This document shows positions 48,327-56,624 of a DNA stretch of 64,000 nt, in pieces; within the stretch, counting starts at the first letter, position 1; every line of letters starts with the position of its first letter. The stretch is taken from NCBI GenBank assembly GCA_013372875.1, contig JABXIW010000056.1, positions 11,612-75,611 of the forward strand. The letters run 5' to 3'. The stretch is from Gammaproteobacteria bacterium. Its GTDB lineage: Bacteria; Pseudomonadota; Gammaproteobacteria; Enterobacterales; Kangiellaceae. The notes under the pieces were generated by a model. That model was not told the DNA's origin, searched no databases, and saw nothing but the letters and a program-made list of their open reading frames with translations. Both the position numbers and the translations under genes were made by a program.

Positions 48327-48740
48327 ATGAAAAAAATACTATTAATAACAATAATGACGTTAACTGTTGTAGCTTGCAAAGATAGACAGCGAACAGCTCC
48401 TATTCAAGAAGTATCAAAGAACATTGAAATACCAGCGTTTCCTAACTCTGTAAATATTGAAGGAAAGCAGAAAGAAGTTCTAATGGACTTCTTTAGGGTT
48501 CAATCTAAATTAGCTAATGAGCTAACAGGTTATTGGAAACAATATACTGACGTTGGTACTAGTTGCACTTTTAATCTTGGCTTACATGATAATGGAGATA
48601 TCAGAATGTCAAAGCCAGTTAAATGTGATGCTAAAGAAGCATTTAACAAGATGATGAGCGAAATTAGTATCACGACACTCTCAGAGAAAGAGCTAAAAAC
48701 TCTCCCAAGCGGAATTCAAATGTCTATTCACCATAAGTGA
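48327..48740 (+). CDS. Small putative lipoprotein
   Basis: From the ATG at 48327 the product has 137 residues and starts MKKILLITIMTLTVVACKD, a lipoprotein signal with VVAC as lipobox. The frame extends to 48273 but those 18 residues lie before the signal peptide and within the phased array. The mature part is short, charged and contains two further cysteines that could pair. No family is recognised; it might be a leftover immunity protein. Confidence 0.5.
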   Translation: MKKILLITIMTLTVVACKDRQRTAPIQEVSKNIEIPAFPNSVNIEGKQKEVLMDFFRVQSKLANELTGYWKQYTDVGTSCTFNLGLHDNGDIRMSKPVKCDAKEAFNKMMSEISITTLSEKELKTLPSGIQMSIHHK

Positions 48741-48871
48741 TTTTATACCAGTGCTTAACTAAAGATATAAATCTAGCATTAGCTTTTCTTGAATGTTTAA
48801 AAAGCTTTTATTCATACAATTATGCATAAATTAACAAAAGGTATAAATACAATAAAAATTGGAGAATAAAT

Positions 48872-49735
48872 ATGAAGAAAAAAGACATTTCTACAGGAAT
48901 TACAGGGTTTATAGATATACTAGGATTTGGAAGCAAAGTCTCAAATGCTAAAACCTTTCTGGATAAAAAAGATATTTACGATAAGATTAAGAATATTCAG
49001 AGTGCTTTTGAATTTGACTCTCAGGATGAGCTGACATTAGAAGTCCAAAAAATCCACAAAAAAACAGTTTTAGCATTCTCAGATTGCGTGGTAGTCAACA
49101 TACCTCTTGAGTCAGAGGCAACTAAAAACCAAGGAACTTTCGACCCTATACTTTCTGAATTATCAGGCTTTGCTACTGCTCAAGGAGAGTGTTGTTTGAA
49201 AGGCAACTTTATACGTGGAGGGGTAGATCGCGGCTGGTGGTTTAGGGAAGAAGATACTCTAATAAGCGAAAGTTTAGTCAATAGTTATATTGCTGAAGGC
49301 AAAGCAAGTGTTCCTATTATTGCAATAAGCGAAGACCTTATAGCGTTTTTTGAATTACATGATGATAGAAAGTTTTATTCTGAAGATTCAGATCCTTTAA
49401 AAAGCATATTTAGGAGTACTAAAGTCGGAGAAGAGAGTGTTTGGTTTCTTGATTATATAGAAATCTGCTTAGGTGATATTAATTGGATTTCATCACAAGA
49501 AGATTTAGATAAGCTTCAAAATGAGAGTGATAAATTCAGGAGACAAAAAATAAGGGAGAACGGCCGTAAAAAAAACATTGAGAATTGGCTCTATTCTCAT
49601 GCTAGAGAAATTGAAAAAGCATACAACGATGCTAGCAGTAAAAAAGTAAAAGAAAAGTATATCTGGTTATCAGAGTATCATAATGACACAGCAGTAAAGT
49701 GGACTAAAAATCAAAAGTGTCTCTGCAATATTTAA
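48872..49735 (+). CDS. Unrecognised protein with nucleotidyl-cyclase-like features
   Basis: The 287-residue protein starts with GITGFIDILGFGSKV, later has VLAFSDCVVVNIP and FIRGGVDRGWW. The order F-x-D-x-LGF, SD-x-x-V and RGG-x-x-x-G is reminiscent of class III nucleotide cyclases, including the small cyclases of Pycsar defence. No effector gene is adjacent, and the residues needed for metal binding cannot be confirmed by eye. The C-terminal third is charged and helical with a cysteine pair at the end. Treat the cyclase idea as a hint only. Confidence 0.35.
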   Translation: MKKKDISTGITGFIDILGFGSKVSNAKTFLDKKDIYDKIKNIQSAFEFDSQDELTLEVQKIHKKTVLAFSDCVVVNIPLESEATKNQGTFDPILSELSGFATAQGECCLKGNFIRGGVDRGWWFREEDTLISESLVNSYIAEGKASVPIIAISEDLIAFFELHDDRKFYSEDSDPLKSIFRSTKVGEESVWFLDYIEICLGDINWISSQEDLDKLQNESDKFRRQKIRENGRKKNIENWLYSHAREIEKAYNDASSKKVKEKYIWLSEYHNDTAVKWTKNQKCLCNI

Positions 49736-49785
49736 AGCAAGACGCTTTTATGTCGGCACTGCGTTGGCTTCTTAGTTTGCAATAG

Positions 49786-49998
49786 TCAAAGACCTTCTTT
49801 TTGTCTTCGGTATAGGTCAGCTGCTTTTTTCCGCTTAGCTTCATCGCGCTGCTTATATAGCTCTTCTAACAATTCGTCATTAGAAAATTGGCTTTGGAAT
49901 TCCTTGTTCGGATTTTTTTTATATTTTTGGAAGTACTCTCGTTCGAATTGATTATACTCATCTGTTCCCCGCTTATATGGGTTCTTGTATGGTTTCAT
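49786..49998 (-). CDS. Small highly charged hypothetical protein
   Basis: The 70-residue frame MKPYKNPYKRGTDEYNQFER is rich in K, E, R and Y and predicted helical, with LLEELYKQRDEAKRKKA near the end. It is alone on the minus strand between two unrelated genes. No family is known to me, and it could be a small phage- or plasmid-type protein or a chance frame. Confidence 0.35.
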   Translation of the reverse strand: MKPYKNPYKRGTDEYNQFEREYFQKYKKNPNKEFQSQFSNDELLEELYKQRDEAKRKKAADLYRRQKEGL

Positions 49999-50120
49999 GC
50001 AATATACGATTCCTTGTGCCTAAGCTATATGCTTACTCAAAATATGGTAAATATCTTACAAGATATTGGCCGATAGCTGCTAGCTTGAACTCAAAATAAA
50101 TAGATAATGACTAAAGCTAG

Positions 50121-50194
50121 CAGGGAAGCCCTTACTCTCGACCAAGGAATTGGTTGTCTTTTTATGCGCCTTGCTGGCGCTTGAGTGTTGAAAT
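50121..50194. repeat. Structured repeat, copy A
   Basis: This ~74-nt segment matches 51070-51144 imperfectly (both contain TGGTTGTCTT and a GCGYCTTG block followed by GCTTGA). It can fold: outer arms CTAGCAGGG and CCTTGCTGG, and an inner hairpin CGACCAA-GGAA-TTGGTTG. Both helices are kept in copy B with different bases. Confidence 0.5.
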
Positions 50195-50231
50195 ATAAAA
50201 AATCCCAATCACTAATATACCCAATCAGTGC

Positions 50232-50606
50232 TCAATAAAAGGTCTTTGAATCAATTTCGATTGTAAACTTGGTCGCTTTTACTATTGGTTTCTTAGCCTT
50301 TGTTCCATCTTGGCTTTGCAGTCTAACAATTCCATAAGAAGCAAGTTTATTCAAGGTTCTAGAGAGGTTACTTTCCTTGCGCCCTGATAGCTGAGCAAGT
50401 TCTGATATAGACCCAGGTTGGTTTTGCTCTATCAGTTTTAGTAAGGCTAAGTTCTTTTCACTTAGTGCTTCCGATAGCGACCTCATCGACGCGAACCATA
50501 CCTTAGGCTCTGTTGGCTTTGGCTTATATTGACCTTTAGCAATAGCTATTGTTCGCTGTTTGTATTGCTCAGGTGGCATTACGCCTAGTTTAAGTACTTT
50601 CTCCAT
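50232..50606 (-). CDS. HTH protein of the HVO_A0114-like family, probable orphan antitoxin/regulator
   Basis: The 124-residue protein has KPKPTEPKVWFASMRSLSEAL and a winged helix (SISELAQLSGRKESNLSRTL) typical of small MarR-like regulators that are usually the second gene of toxin-antitoxin pairs, often with a DUF6516 toxin. That pairing is from memory of the family. No toxin gene is visible upstream on the same strand; the 50607-51284 stretch appears non-coding. It may therefore be a remnant that still controls its own expression. Confidence 0.6.
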   Translation of the reverse strand: MEKVLKLGVMPPEQYKQRTIAIAKGQYKPKPTEPKVWFASMRSLSEALSEKNLALLKLIEQNQPGSISELAQLSGRKESNLSRTLNKLASYGIVRLQSQDGTKAKKPIVKATKFTIEIDSKTFY

Positions 50607-51069
50607 TATCTGCTCCTTGAATAGGAAGTGGCTATCATCGGTCAGTTATCCCAATTATTTATGATATCAGCAGATGATATATTTGTGGAGAGATATTGCT
50701 TTGAATGCAAAAGGACTTGAGGCTGGCTGACAGGAACCACTGGGGGATTTTAAGTCCCCTGCGTCTAAGCACAAAAAAGCCACTCTCTCGAATGGCTTTA
50801 TATAAGTCCGGTGCGGCGTCCGACAGTATCCAATACTGGTAGCTCATCGCTACACCACGCACAACGCTTCGAAGGCAGCTGCGTCTTAGCTTCATGCTCT
50901 TATCCATCAAGGCAGCCAAAGGATGGCACATGGGCTTCTAGCGAACTTAGATATATTCTGAGCCTAATTTTATATGAGGTCAATAACTGGCTGCTAATTG
51001 AGAAATATCTCACAGCTAATGGGGATATGGCTTTTGAGTTAGAGCTAAGGATTATTGATAATTAGTGTA

Positions 51070-51144
51070 CTGACAAGAAAGTCCTTATATCTCAGCCACT
51101 ACTGGTTGTCTTCAGATGCGTCTTGTCAGTGCTTGATGTTGCAT
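51070..51144. repeat. Structured repeat, copy B
   Basis: The arms CTGACAAGA (51070-51078) and TCTTGTCAG (51121-51129) are perfectly complementary, and an inner hairpin CAGCCA-CTAC-TGGTTG lies between them. Copy A (50121) has the same two helices with compensating changes. It does not carry the GTTRRRY/RYYYAAC cores of integron attC sites. Confidence 0.5.
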
Positions 51145-51246
51145 GCTCATTTATACGCATATCTGTATAAAAAGGTTTTATACGCTTTAGCGTATATTTC
51201 TATTTTAAATACTGTTCACACAGTTTGGTTGCATTGTTAGAGCGTG

Positions 51247-51270
51247 AAAAAGGCCCAGCTCCAACTGGGC
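51247..51270 (-). terminator. Terminator of the membrane-anchored protein gene
   Basis: GCCCAG and CTGGGC form a stem around six bases; read on the minus strand it is followed by CTTTTT. It lies 15 bases after the stop of the gene ending at 51285. Confidence 0.75.
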
Positions 51271-51284
51271 ACTTGTGATTCAAG

Positions 51285-51758
51285 TCAGTAAGGCTTAAAC
51301 ATTCCACCTTTACAACGATCATCAGCCAGCGCTCTTTTATTTGGGTTGTCTTCAAGTTGCACTCTTAGGTCTGATAGCCAGCCATATAAATTCATTCGGA
51401 TTTCTCTTCTTTGTTCTGCGTACATTTGGATTCGCTTCAAGTAACTATCCGCTGAATGGTCAGCATAAGCATCTTTATCATACTTATCCTTTTCAAAACG
51501 ACTATTTACTTCAGTCATCAACAGTTCTGCTAATTCATGACGCTTTTCATCAATATGATATTGATAGCAATTTAAGAGTTGTACCTGATCTAATAACTCA
51601 ATATTAAAGTTACCTCTATACTCTTGCAGCGCAAGATAACTCTGCATTTTTCTAGCGTCATCATTATATCTATACGCCTGGAAAGACAGAATAAATGCAG
51701 CTAAAGCTATTACTAGTGAGAATATGGTGGTTATAAAGTTAAAGTTCTTATTTTTCAT
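51285..51758 (-). CDS. Small single-helix membrane protein, unknown
   Basis: The 157-residue protein has one N-terminal membrane helix (FITTIFSLVIALAAFILSF) and then a long charged helical region with a possible coiled coil (residues about 60-140). It ends with a short segment containing a cysteine. I do not recognise it. A good terminator follows. Such proteins are common in accessory islands and no role can be given. Confidence 0.5.
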   Translation of the reverse strand: MKNKNFNFITTIFSLVIALAAFILSFQAYRYNDDARKMQSYLALQEYRGNFNIELLDQVQLLNCYQYHIDEKRHELAELLMTEVNSRFEKDKYDKDAYADHSADSYLKRIQMYAEQRREIRMNLYGWLSDLRVQLEDNPNKRALADDRCKGGMFKPY

Positions 51759-51792
51759 GTTGTTTTCCTTATGTTATAGAAGCAGCGAATTA

Positions 51793-51930
51793 TCAAATAC
51801 TAGATGGTTCGATTCCAGTCTTATTTTTAAATTTCTTGCTGGCAATATTTCGAGCATGCCGTGCCAAATACATTGGACGATAAGGCGTTGATACTAATGG
51901 GTTTTTCTTATCTTTTGTTGCGAGAGTTAC
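51793..51930 (-). pseudogene. Possible C-terminal remnant of a lost gene
   Basis: A 46-codon frame between two stops on the minus strand reads LATKDKKNPLVSTPYRPMYL and on to IEPSSI. It has protein-like composition and no proper start codon at its upstream end. It may be the tail of a gene truncated by a rearrangement; the evidence is weak. Confidence 0.25.
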
Positions 51931-52050
51931 TTAACTAATTAATAGTCTTTATTAAATGTAGGAAGCCTTCCCAACTAGCAATATATTGTCGGTTCATCAT
52001 TTCTTTTTAATGATGACTTTTAATCGCATATTGAATTATAGGAGACCATT

Positions 52051-52404
52051 ATGAGTGATGAAGATAATCACATTGTTGGTGAACATCGTGTTGACTGCAC
52101 AGTCAAAAATTGGGAAATTATTTCCTTTATAGTAAAGGAGTCGAATCAAGTATTCAGGATAGTAAGAGGCACTATTGTTTGGGATAGAAGCAGACCATTC
52201 GAGCCAGGATATTGGGTTTGTTCGACAGTGTTGGCAAATGAGTGCTTGGATGAGAATATTGTTTATTCTCAGAACACTTGCTACGAGCTACAAGGGAAAG
52301 GAGAGTTTCATGAGACTCACTATCCCAATTTGTACGGTTATTTGATGCAAGGTCTAGATTTTCGTCAAGCAACTTGGGCATACCTTCAAAACGATTCGGC
52401 TTAA
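52051..52404 (+). CDS. Small hypothetical protein
   Basis: The 117-residue protein starts after TAGGAGACC, a good ribosome site. It contains a beta-rich first part (HRVDCTVKNWEIISFIVKES) with WDRSRPFEPGYWVCSTVL and four cysteines in total. The family is unknown to me. It is followed by a terminator at 52469 and then a phased array, the same order as after the two RHS tip cassettes, so it could be the last gene of another cassette. Confidence 0.5.
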   Translation: MSDEDNHIVGEHRVDCTVKNWEIISFIVKESNQVFRIVRGTIVWDRSRPFEPGYWVCSTVLANECLDENIVYSQNTCYELQGKGEFHETHYPNLYGYLMQGLDFRQATWAYLQNDSA

Positions 52405-52468
52405 CCTAAGCCTTATAGACCTTCCTAATACTAAGAAAAACTTTCATCTAAATTTTTAAAATACCTTT

Positions 52469-52489
52469 CCGCAATCCTTGCGGTTTTTT
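52469..52489 (+). terminator. Terminator before the third orphan array
   Basis: CCGCAA and TTGCGG form a 6-bp stem with a TCC loop followed by six T. It ends transcription of the gene at 52051-52404; the phased array begins 10 bases on. Confidence 0.82.
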
Positions 52490-52498
52490 ACTTATAGC

Positions 52499-52570
52499 TC
52501 GGAGTATTAGTAGTGCTATCCGGAGCTTTTAGTGGAATGCATTCGGAGAATAGGCAACAGAGTATCGGAA
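52499..52570. repeat. Four-site phased array (TCGGA type), element-end candidate
   Basis: The sites TCGGA, CCGGA, TCGGA and TCGGA have their last A at 52503, 52524, 52547 and 52569, spaced 21, 23 and 22 bp. Read from the right, this is 22-23-21 exactly as in the proven ends. The array faces the one at 52648, with about 78 bp between. The outer terminus is not a clear TGT. Confidence 0.6.
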
Positions 52571-52647
52571 TTTGATGCAGTCCCTCTAACTGGCGACACC
52601 ATTTAAATTACGATGTAATTATTTTATCGCATCCGAGGTGATTCCGA

Positions 52648-52681
52648 TGTAGAGTCCGAGTGCTACTGAAAATAACTCCGA
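52648..52681 (+). mobile_element. Left end of element copy 2
   Basis: TGTAGAGTCCGAG at 52648 matches the terminus TGTAGAATCCA of copy 1, with the TCC at the same distance (7 bases) from the TGT. A second TCCGA follows at 52677, again 22 bp on. The third and fourth sites are not recognisable, perhaps because the gene ending at 52686 begins there. Two more TCCGA motifs lie just outside (52632 and 52643). The other end of this copy was not found. Confidence 0.6.
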
Positions 52682-52685
52682 AAAC

Positions 52686-53597
52686 TTACCTTCTAACAAA
52701 CTCTTTCAAATTATATTTCTGATAATGCTTAGGGCTTCTGCGGTTTTTGATATTTTTCACCATGTTAAATGGGTTAAGTGCAGCACCAGTAGTTATATAA
52801 TTATAGATAAACTGAGCTTTAGTAATTCTTTGGCTTCTTCGGAATTTTGCACAGTCAAGTTCTTCATAGAAAATCCTGGATTCTTCTATTTGATCTAATA
52901 AATGGTTACTTAAATAGGTTATGTATTTGGGGTCTTCATAACAATCTAGAGTGGGGAATCCATCATAATTATAAGGTTTCACAACTGCCCGAAATAAGTC
53001 ATAAACATGCTTTAATAATTGTTTTCTTGCTTGATACAGAGATTGATTGGAACTACACAGAGCGACAAGATGGCCGCAAATAATAGACTGTACATTGTGG
53101 TAATACCAAGGTTGATGGCGGCTCTGCCTGATTATAAAAAGTGCAGATGCTAAAGAGTCTAAATTAACATGCCTGTCTAAATGCCAAATATCCTGAAATT
53201 GATTGACGCCTCTTTGGATCAAAATATGATTCTTATAAACAGCACTACTTAAGTAGTCGGATATTATTGGATGCGCTTTGAGTGTACTTTCATCAGTTTC
53301 CGTATCTAATGCAAGCCAAAGTGGGTGCAGCAGCTCATCTAATATCCCGGGCTTATACATGTCAATAATGTTCAGGGTAGATGTGCTGAAAGGTTGTCCT
53401 CTGGCCTTTTTGTTGAAAGCATTACTGCCGAATTGAAAAACTTCTGGCAGGCTACCATCGTTAATTTTGTTGAGCTGATAATACAACTGAGAAGGTTTTT
53501 CGATTTTGAAATAATTCATCAACTTATGCATTGCAAAAATCGTCATTAATGAACGTATTTTTCTTGATAACAATGAGAAGTTTCTGAATTTATTCAA
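52686..53597 (-). CDS. Unrecognised element-associated protein, copy 2 position
   Basis: The 303-residue protein is mostly helical and has no motif I know. It is placed just inside the TGTAGAG end and divergent from the excisionase-like gene, exactly as 38192-38971 in copy 1. Clear sequence similarity between the two is limited, so they may be distant homologues or functional replacements. It could be a regulator or an extra transposition protein. Confidence 0.5.
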   Translation of the reverse strand: MNKFRNFSLLSRKIRSLMTIFAMHKLMNYFKIEKPSQLYYQLNKINDGSLPEVFQFGSNAFNKKARGQPFSTSTLNIIDMYKPGILDELLHPLWLALDTETDESTLKAHPIISDYLSSAVYKNHILIQRGVNQFQDIWHLDRHVNLDSLASALFIIRQSRHQPWYYHNVQSIICGHLVALCSSNQSLYQARKQLLKHVYDLFRAVVKPYNYDGFPTLDCYEDPKYITYLSNHLLDQIEESRIFYEELDCAKFRRSQRITKAQFIYNYITTGAALNPFNMVKNIKNRRSPKHYQKYNLKEFVRR

Positions 53598-53768
53598 ATA
53601 TAAACCGTTATAATAATTACACTTGATATGCGAACTATTAACAGCCTAATAAAGTATTGAATTCATTGCAAAAAATCTGCTGTTAATAAATCGATTCTTG
53701 TCCTGATGCCTCCTTGCTATTTATTTTCTTTTTATTAACGATTAATCTTTATTGTCCCACTCTTGTAA

Positions 53769-54083
53769 ATGGTATTTTTTGTGGCAGAAAGTATAAAGGC
53801 TAGTTCGGAAAATGAATTCCATTTTCTGTGGCATAAACTGGACAAGGATATGCTTGAGCTGTATCGCTCTCCAGTACTCAATGCGGATTCATTACGTTTG
53901 GCATTAGGCTACAAATCATTAGCAGCGTTATACCAATCGATTTCTAAGGAACGAATTCCAATCCCGGTTTTTACCATTGAGAATAGAAAGGGAAAGTACG
54001 CACTAGTATCCGATGTGGCCAAGTATTTGGCACAGTTACGATTGAATATCAAAAAAGTAAATGAGGAGGTGAACCACGGGTAA
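53769..54083 (+). CDS. Small excisionase-like/winged-helix protein, element copy 2
   Basis: The 104-residue protein contains LRLALGYKSLAALYQSI and TIENRKGKYALVSDVAKYLA, matching the copy 1 protein (39095-39352) through the NRKGK-x-AL-x-x-DVA-x-YL block. It has about 20 extra N-terminal residues; a later start cannot be excluded. A terminator follows, then the transposase operon. It is a candidate directionality factor for the tyrosine recombinase. Confidence 0.65.
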   Translation: MVFFVAESIKASSENEFHFLWHKLDKDMLELYRSPVLNADSLRLALGYKSLAALYQSISKERIPIPVFTIENRKGKYALVSDVAKYLAQLRLNIKKVNEEVNHG

Positions 54084-54117
54084 GTAAAAACTTATTTGAG
54101 GCAAGCCTATACGAAAA

Positions 54118-54154
54118 AAAGGCCTCGCTACCTGGAAAGTATTTCGAGACCTTT
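54118..54154 (+). terminator. Terminator between the excisionase-like gene and istA, copy 2
   Basis: AAAGGCCTCG and CGAGACCTTT pair over 10 bp with one mismatch, followed by TT. The element copy 1 has two hairpins in the same place (39389-39454). Confidence 0.7.
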
Positions 54155-54330
54155 TTGAGTGTTCTTTTGAAGAAGCACACTCTCATTATGTTTATCTATG
54201 CCTAACAAGTCAATAGCTACGCCTTTTTGAAAGCGCGTTAACGGCCACGGCTTGCCTCATGTTTTTCAACGTAGTTACGGCTGGTTGCACTCAGTTGCCG
54301 CCAGTTAGAAAGACATAATGAGGAAAAAAC

Positions 54331-55860
54331 ATGAAAAAAAAGTCAGATTATGTGCTCGAGATTATCAGGCTTGATGAGTTTTCTGATAATTCAGCAGTTT
54401 TTGATGCCGGTTTGGTTGGTGTAACTGATAAAACTGTTGCAGCTATTAGACGGAAGAAAAAAGAGCTTGGATTAAACTATGCTGACGCAAAAGCGATGGG
54501 GCTTAAGAAACTCGGTCTTCTATTTGATGCCAAAAGAAGACGTAAGAAAGATAAAGTCATGCCTGATTGGACGCTAGTGCATAAGGCAATGCAAATGCAC
54601 AAGCATGCAACTTTGATTCAATTGCATCATGAATACAAGTTAATGCACGGAAAAAATGCGTACGCTTATAGCCAATTTACGCACTACTATAGGGAGTTCA
54701 TTAAAAAAATTGACTTAAGTATGCGTCAAACCCACCATCCTGGTGAGCAAATATTTATCGATTTTGCCGGGAAGCCCATTCACTACCTTGATGAGCAAAC
54801 TGGAGAAAGGAAGAAAGCCTATATTTTTGTTGGGGTATTAGGCTTTTCTCAATACACCTTTGCATATGCATGTGAAGGTCAAACTGCTGAAGACTGGGTG
54901 CAAGCTTGTATTGAAATGTACAAGTTCTTCAACGGGGTTACGCAATCTTTAGTACCGGATAATCCAAAAGCGGTTGTTTTAAAGTCAGGGAAAGACCTAG
55001 TATTAAATCCTACTTTTCAGGATATGGCACAACACTATGGAACCTTTGTTATTCCTGCGAGGGTTCGCAAGCCTCAAGATAAATCTTTAGCTGAGATTGG
55101 AGTTCTAATTGTTACTCGCTGGATCACTGTACCGCTAAACCGGCGTAAGTATTTTTCAATCGATGAAATTAATCGGGATATTCCCGAGCTACTCACGTTT
55201 ATAAATAACCGCAAATTTAAGCGTCTTCCTGGGACTCGTTATGAACGCTTTGTTGAGAGCGATAAGCCTCAATTAATTCAGCATCCCGCAAAGCCATATA
55301 GAAGACTTCGATTTGTGTCCGACCAGAAAGTTGATCCAACTTATCACATTTACATTGATGGGCATGCTTATTCGGTACCTTTTACTTTAGTTGGTGAGCG
55401 CGTTAGTGCTTGGGTAGGTTACAAAATTGTGGAGCTTATTCATGACGGACTCAGAGTCGCAATTCACAAGCGCAGTAAGGTTCAAGGTGAGCATACAACC
55501 AACCCTAAGCACTGCCCACCATCTCATGCAGCTTTTGCCGATTTAAACAAAGACGTTTATTTATCTTGGGCAAAAGGTATTGGTGAATTTGCAGGTAAAG
55601 CCATTGAATCGCAGTTTATAAACAAACCCTCCTACTCATCAGTGGCGCTTAAAGCTTGTGAGAAGTTGAAAGACTTAGCCAAGAAATACGGTGAAGAGCG
55701 TTTTGAGAATGCATGTAAGCGGGCCGATAAAGAAGCGTCTTTAACGGCAAAGAGTATCGCTTCGATCTTACGCAGTCGACTCGACCTTTATGACCCCGAG
55801 GAGTACAGCAATATCTTTGTGACAAATCACGAGAATCTTCGCGGCTCTCAATACTATTAA
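54331..55860 (+). CDS. istA: IS21-family DDE transposase, element copy 2
   Basis: The 509-residue protein has the IstA plan with catalytic residues at Asp144 (IFIDFAGKPI), Asp210 (LVPDNPKAV) and Glu255 (KSLAEIGVLI). The N-terminal region differs from copy 1. The RNase-H core is followed by a C-terminal beta domain with HIYIDGHAYSVPF, which mirrors EGHYYSVPRKL in copy 1. Divergence is large, so the two elements are old relatives. The gene follows the terminator at 54118 and leads the operon istA-istB-toprim-recombinase. Confidence 0.9.
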   Translation: MKKKSDYVLEIIRLDEFSDNSAVFDAGLVGVTDKTVAAIRRKKKELGLNYADAKAMGLKKLGLLFDAKRRRKKDKVMPDWTLVHKAMQMHKHATLIQLHHEYKLMHGKNAYAYSQFTHYYREFIKKIDLSMRQTHHPGEQIFIDFAGKPIHYLDEQTGERKKAYIFVGVLGFSQYTFAYACEGQTAEDWVQACIEMYKFFNGVTQSLVPDNPKAVVLKSGKDLVLNPTFQDMAQHYGTFVIPARVRKPQDKSLAEIGVLIVTRWITVPLNRRKYFSIDEINRDIPELLTFINNRKFKRLPGTRYERFVESDKPQLIQHPAKPYRRLRFVSDQKVDPTYHIYIDGHAYSVPFTLVGERVSAWVGYKIVELIHDGLRVAIHKRSKVQGEHTTNPKHCPPSHAAFADLNKDVYLSWAKGIGEFAGKAIESQFINKPSYSSVALKACEKLKDLAKKYGEERFENACKRADKEASLTAKSIASILRSRLDLYDPEEYSNIFVTNHENLRGSQYY

Positions 55861-55875
55861 TCGGAGGTAGTTCAT

Positions 55876-56622
55876 ATGTTAGAAGAACAAACAATTCACC
55901 AACTCAAAGAGCTTCGTCTTCATGGAATGGTGCAAGCTGCTGAGCGACTTCAAGAAAGTGTGGAATTGCAAACATTACCTGTGTTTGAGGTGTTTGCCTT
56001 CTTGATAGAGGCTGAGCGTCACTATCGAGAAGAAAATAGGCTAAAACGATTCAAACGTGAAGCGAAACTTAAATTTAGCGACGCTTGCCTAGAGAATATT
56101 AAATACAACGATGGACGTGGTATTGATAAAGCCCAAATACGAGCACTCTCAAACTGTCGATGGGTAGTCAATAATCAACACCTAATCATATTGGGTGCAA
56201 CTGGTGCAGGTAAAACTTACTTAGCCAACGCTTTTGCTAATCAAGCAATTCACTTAAAACATAAAGTTGTTTATAAGAGAGTCTCTCGCCTGCTCGAAGA
56301 AATGAAAGCTGCTAGCGCTGTTGGTGAACTCCCTGAATTCCGATTAAAACTCTCAAAAATTCCTGTTTTGATTCTAGACGATTGGGGGCTGGGGCCAATA
56401 AATGCTCTTGATCGTCAACATCTATTAGAAGTTCTTGAAGATAAAACGGGCAGTGGAGCTGTAATTATTACCAGTCAGCTTCCTATCGCTGAATGGCATA
56501 ACTGGCTAAACGATCCCACGTTAGCCGATGCCATTTTAGATCGTCTAGTTCATCGAGCCCACACTATTAAATTAAAAGGCGAAAGCATGCGTAAAGTGCT
56601 TGGCCTAAATGAGGAGAAGTAA
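55876..56622 (+). CDS. istB: IstB-type AAA+ ATPase, element copy 2
   Basis: The 248-residue protein has Walker A GATGAGKT at 107-114, the same position as in copy 1, and Walker B VLILDDWG. SQLPIAEWHNWLNDPTLADA and HRAHTIKLKGESMRK match the IstB family end. It starts 15 bp after istA with a GGAGG ribosome site. It is the ATP-dependent partner of the transposase. Confidence 0.92.
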   Translation: MLEEQTIHQLKELRLHGMVQAAERLQESVELQTLPVFEVFAFLIEAERHYREENRLKRFKREAKLKFSDACLENIKYNDGRGIDKAQIRALSNCRWVVNNQHLIILGATGAGKTYLANAFANQAIHLKHKVVYKRVSRLLEEMKAASAVGELPEFRLKLSKIPVLILDDWGLGPINALDRQHLLEVLEDKTGSGAVIITSQLPIAEWHNWLNDPTLADAILDRLVHRAHTIKLKGESMRKVLGLNEEK

Positions 56623-56624
56623 TC

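Larger units (their letters stand above)
50607..51284. other. 678-bp stretch without a convincing gene; degenerate repeats and hairpins
   Basis: The open frames here have poor composition. A hairpin AAGCCA/TGGCTT sits at about 50777-50800. GCGTCTAAGC (50761), GCGTCTTAGC (about 50886) and GCGTCTTGTC (51119) recur, all close to the block in the structured repeat at 50121 and 51070. This may be a decayed toxin gene region with a repeat family; I see no tRNA or known RNA in it. Confidence 0.4.

Noticed and set aside
50121..51144. Integron attC sites
   Set aside because: The foldable repeats lack the GTTRRRY and RYYYAAC core sites and no integron integrase is present; the recombinases here lack an IntI-type extra domain as far as I can see.
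50659..51240. Several 60-90 codon frames on both strands
   Set aside because: Composition is not protein-like and they overlap each other and the structured repeats; I treat the stretch as non-coding.
30513..52681. CRISPR array for the short regularly spaced motifs
   Set aside because: The repeated parts are only 5-7 bases with 4 copies each, far below CRISPR repeat length, and no cas genes are in the window.
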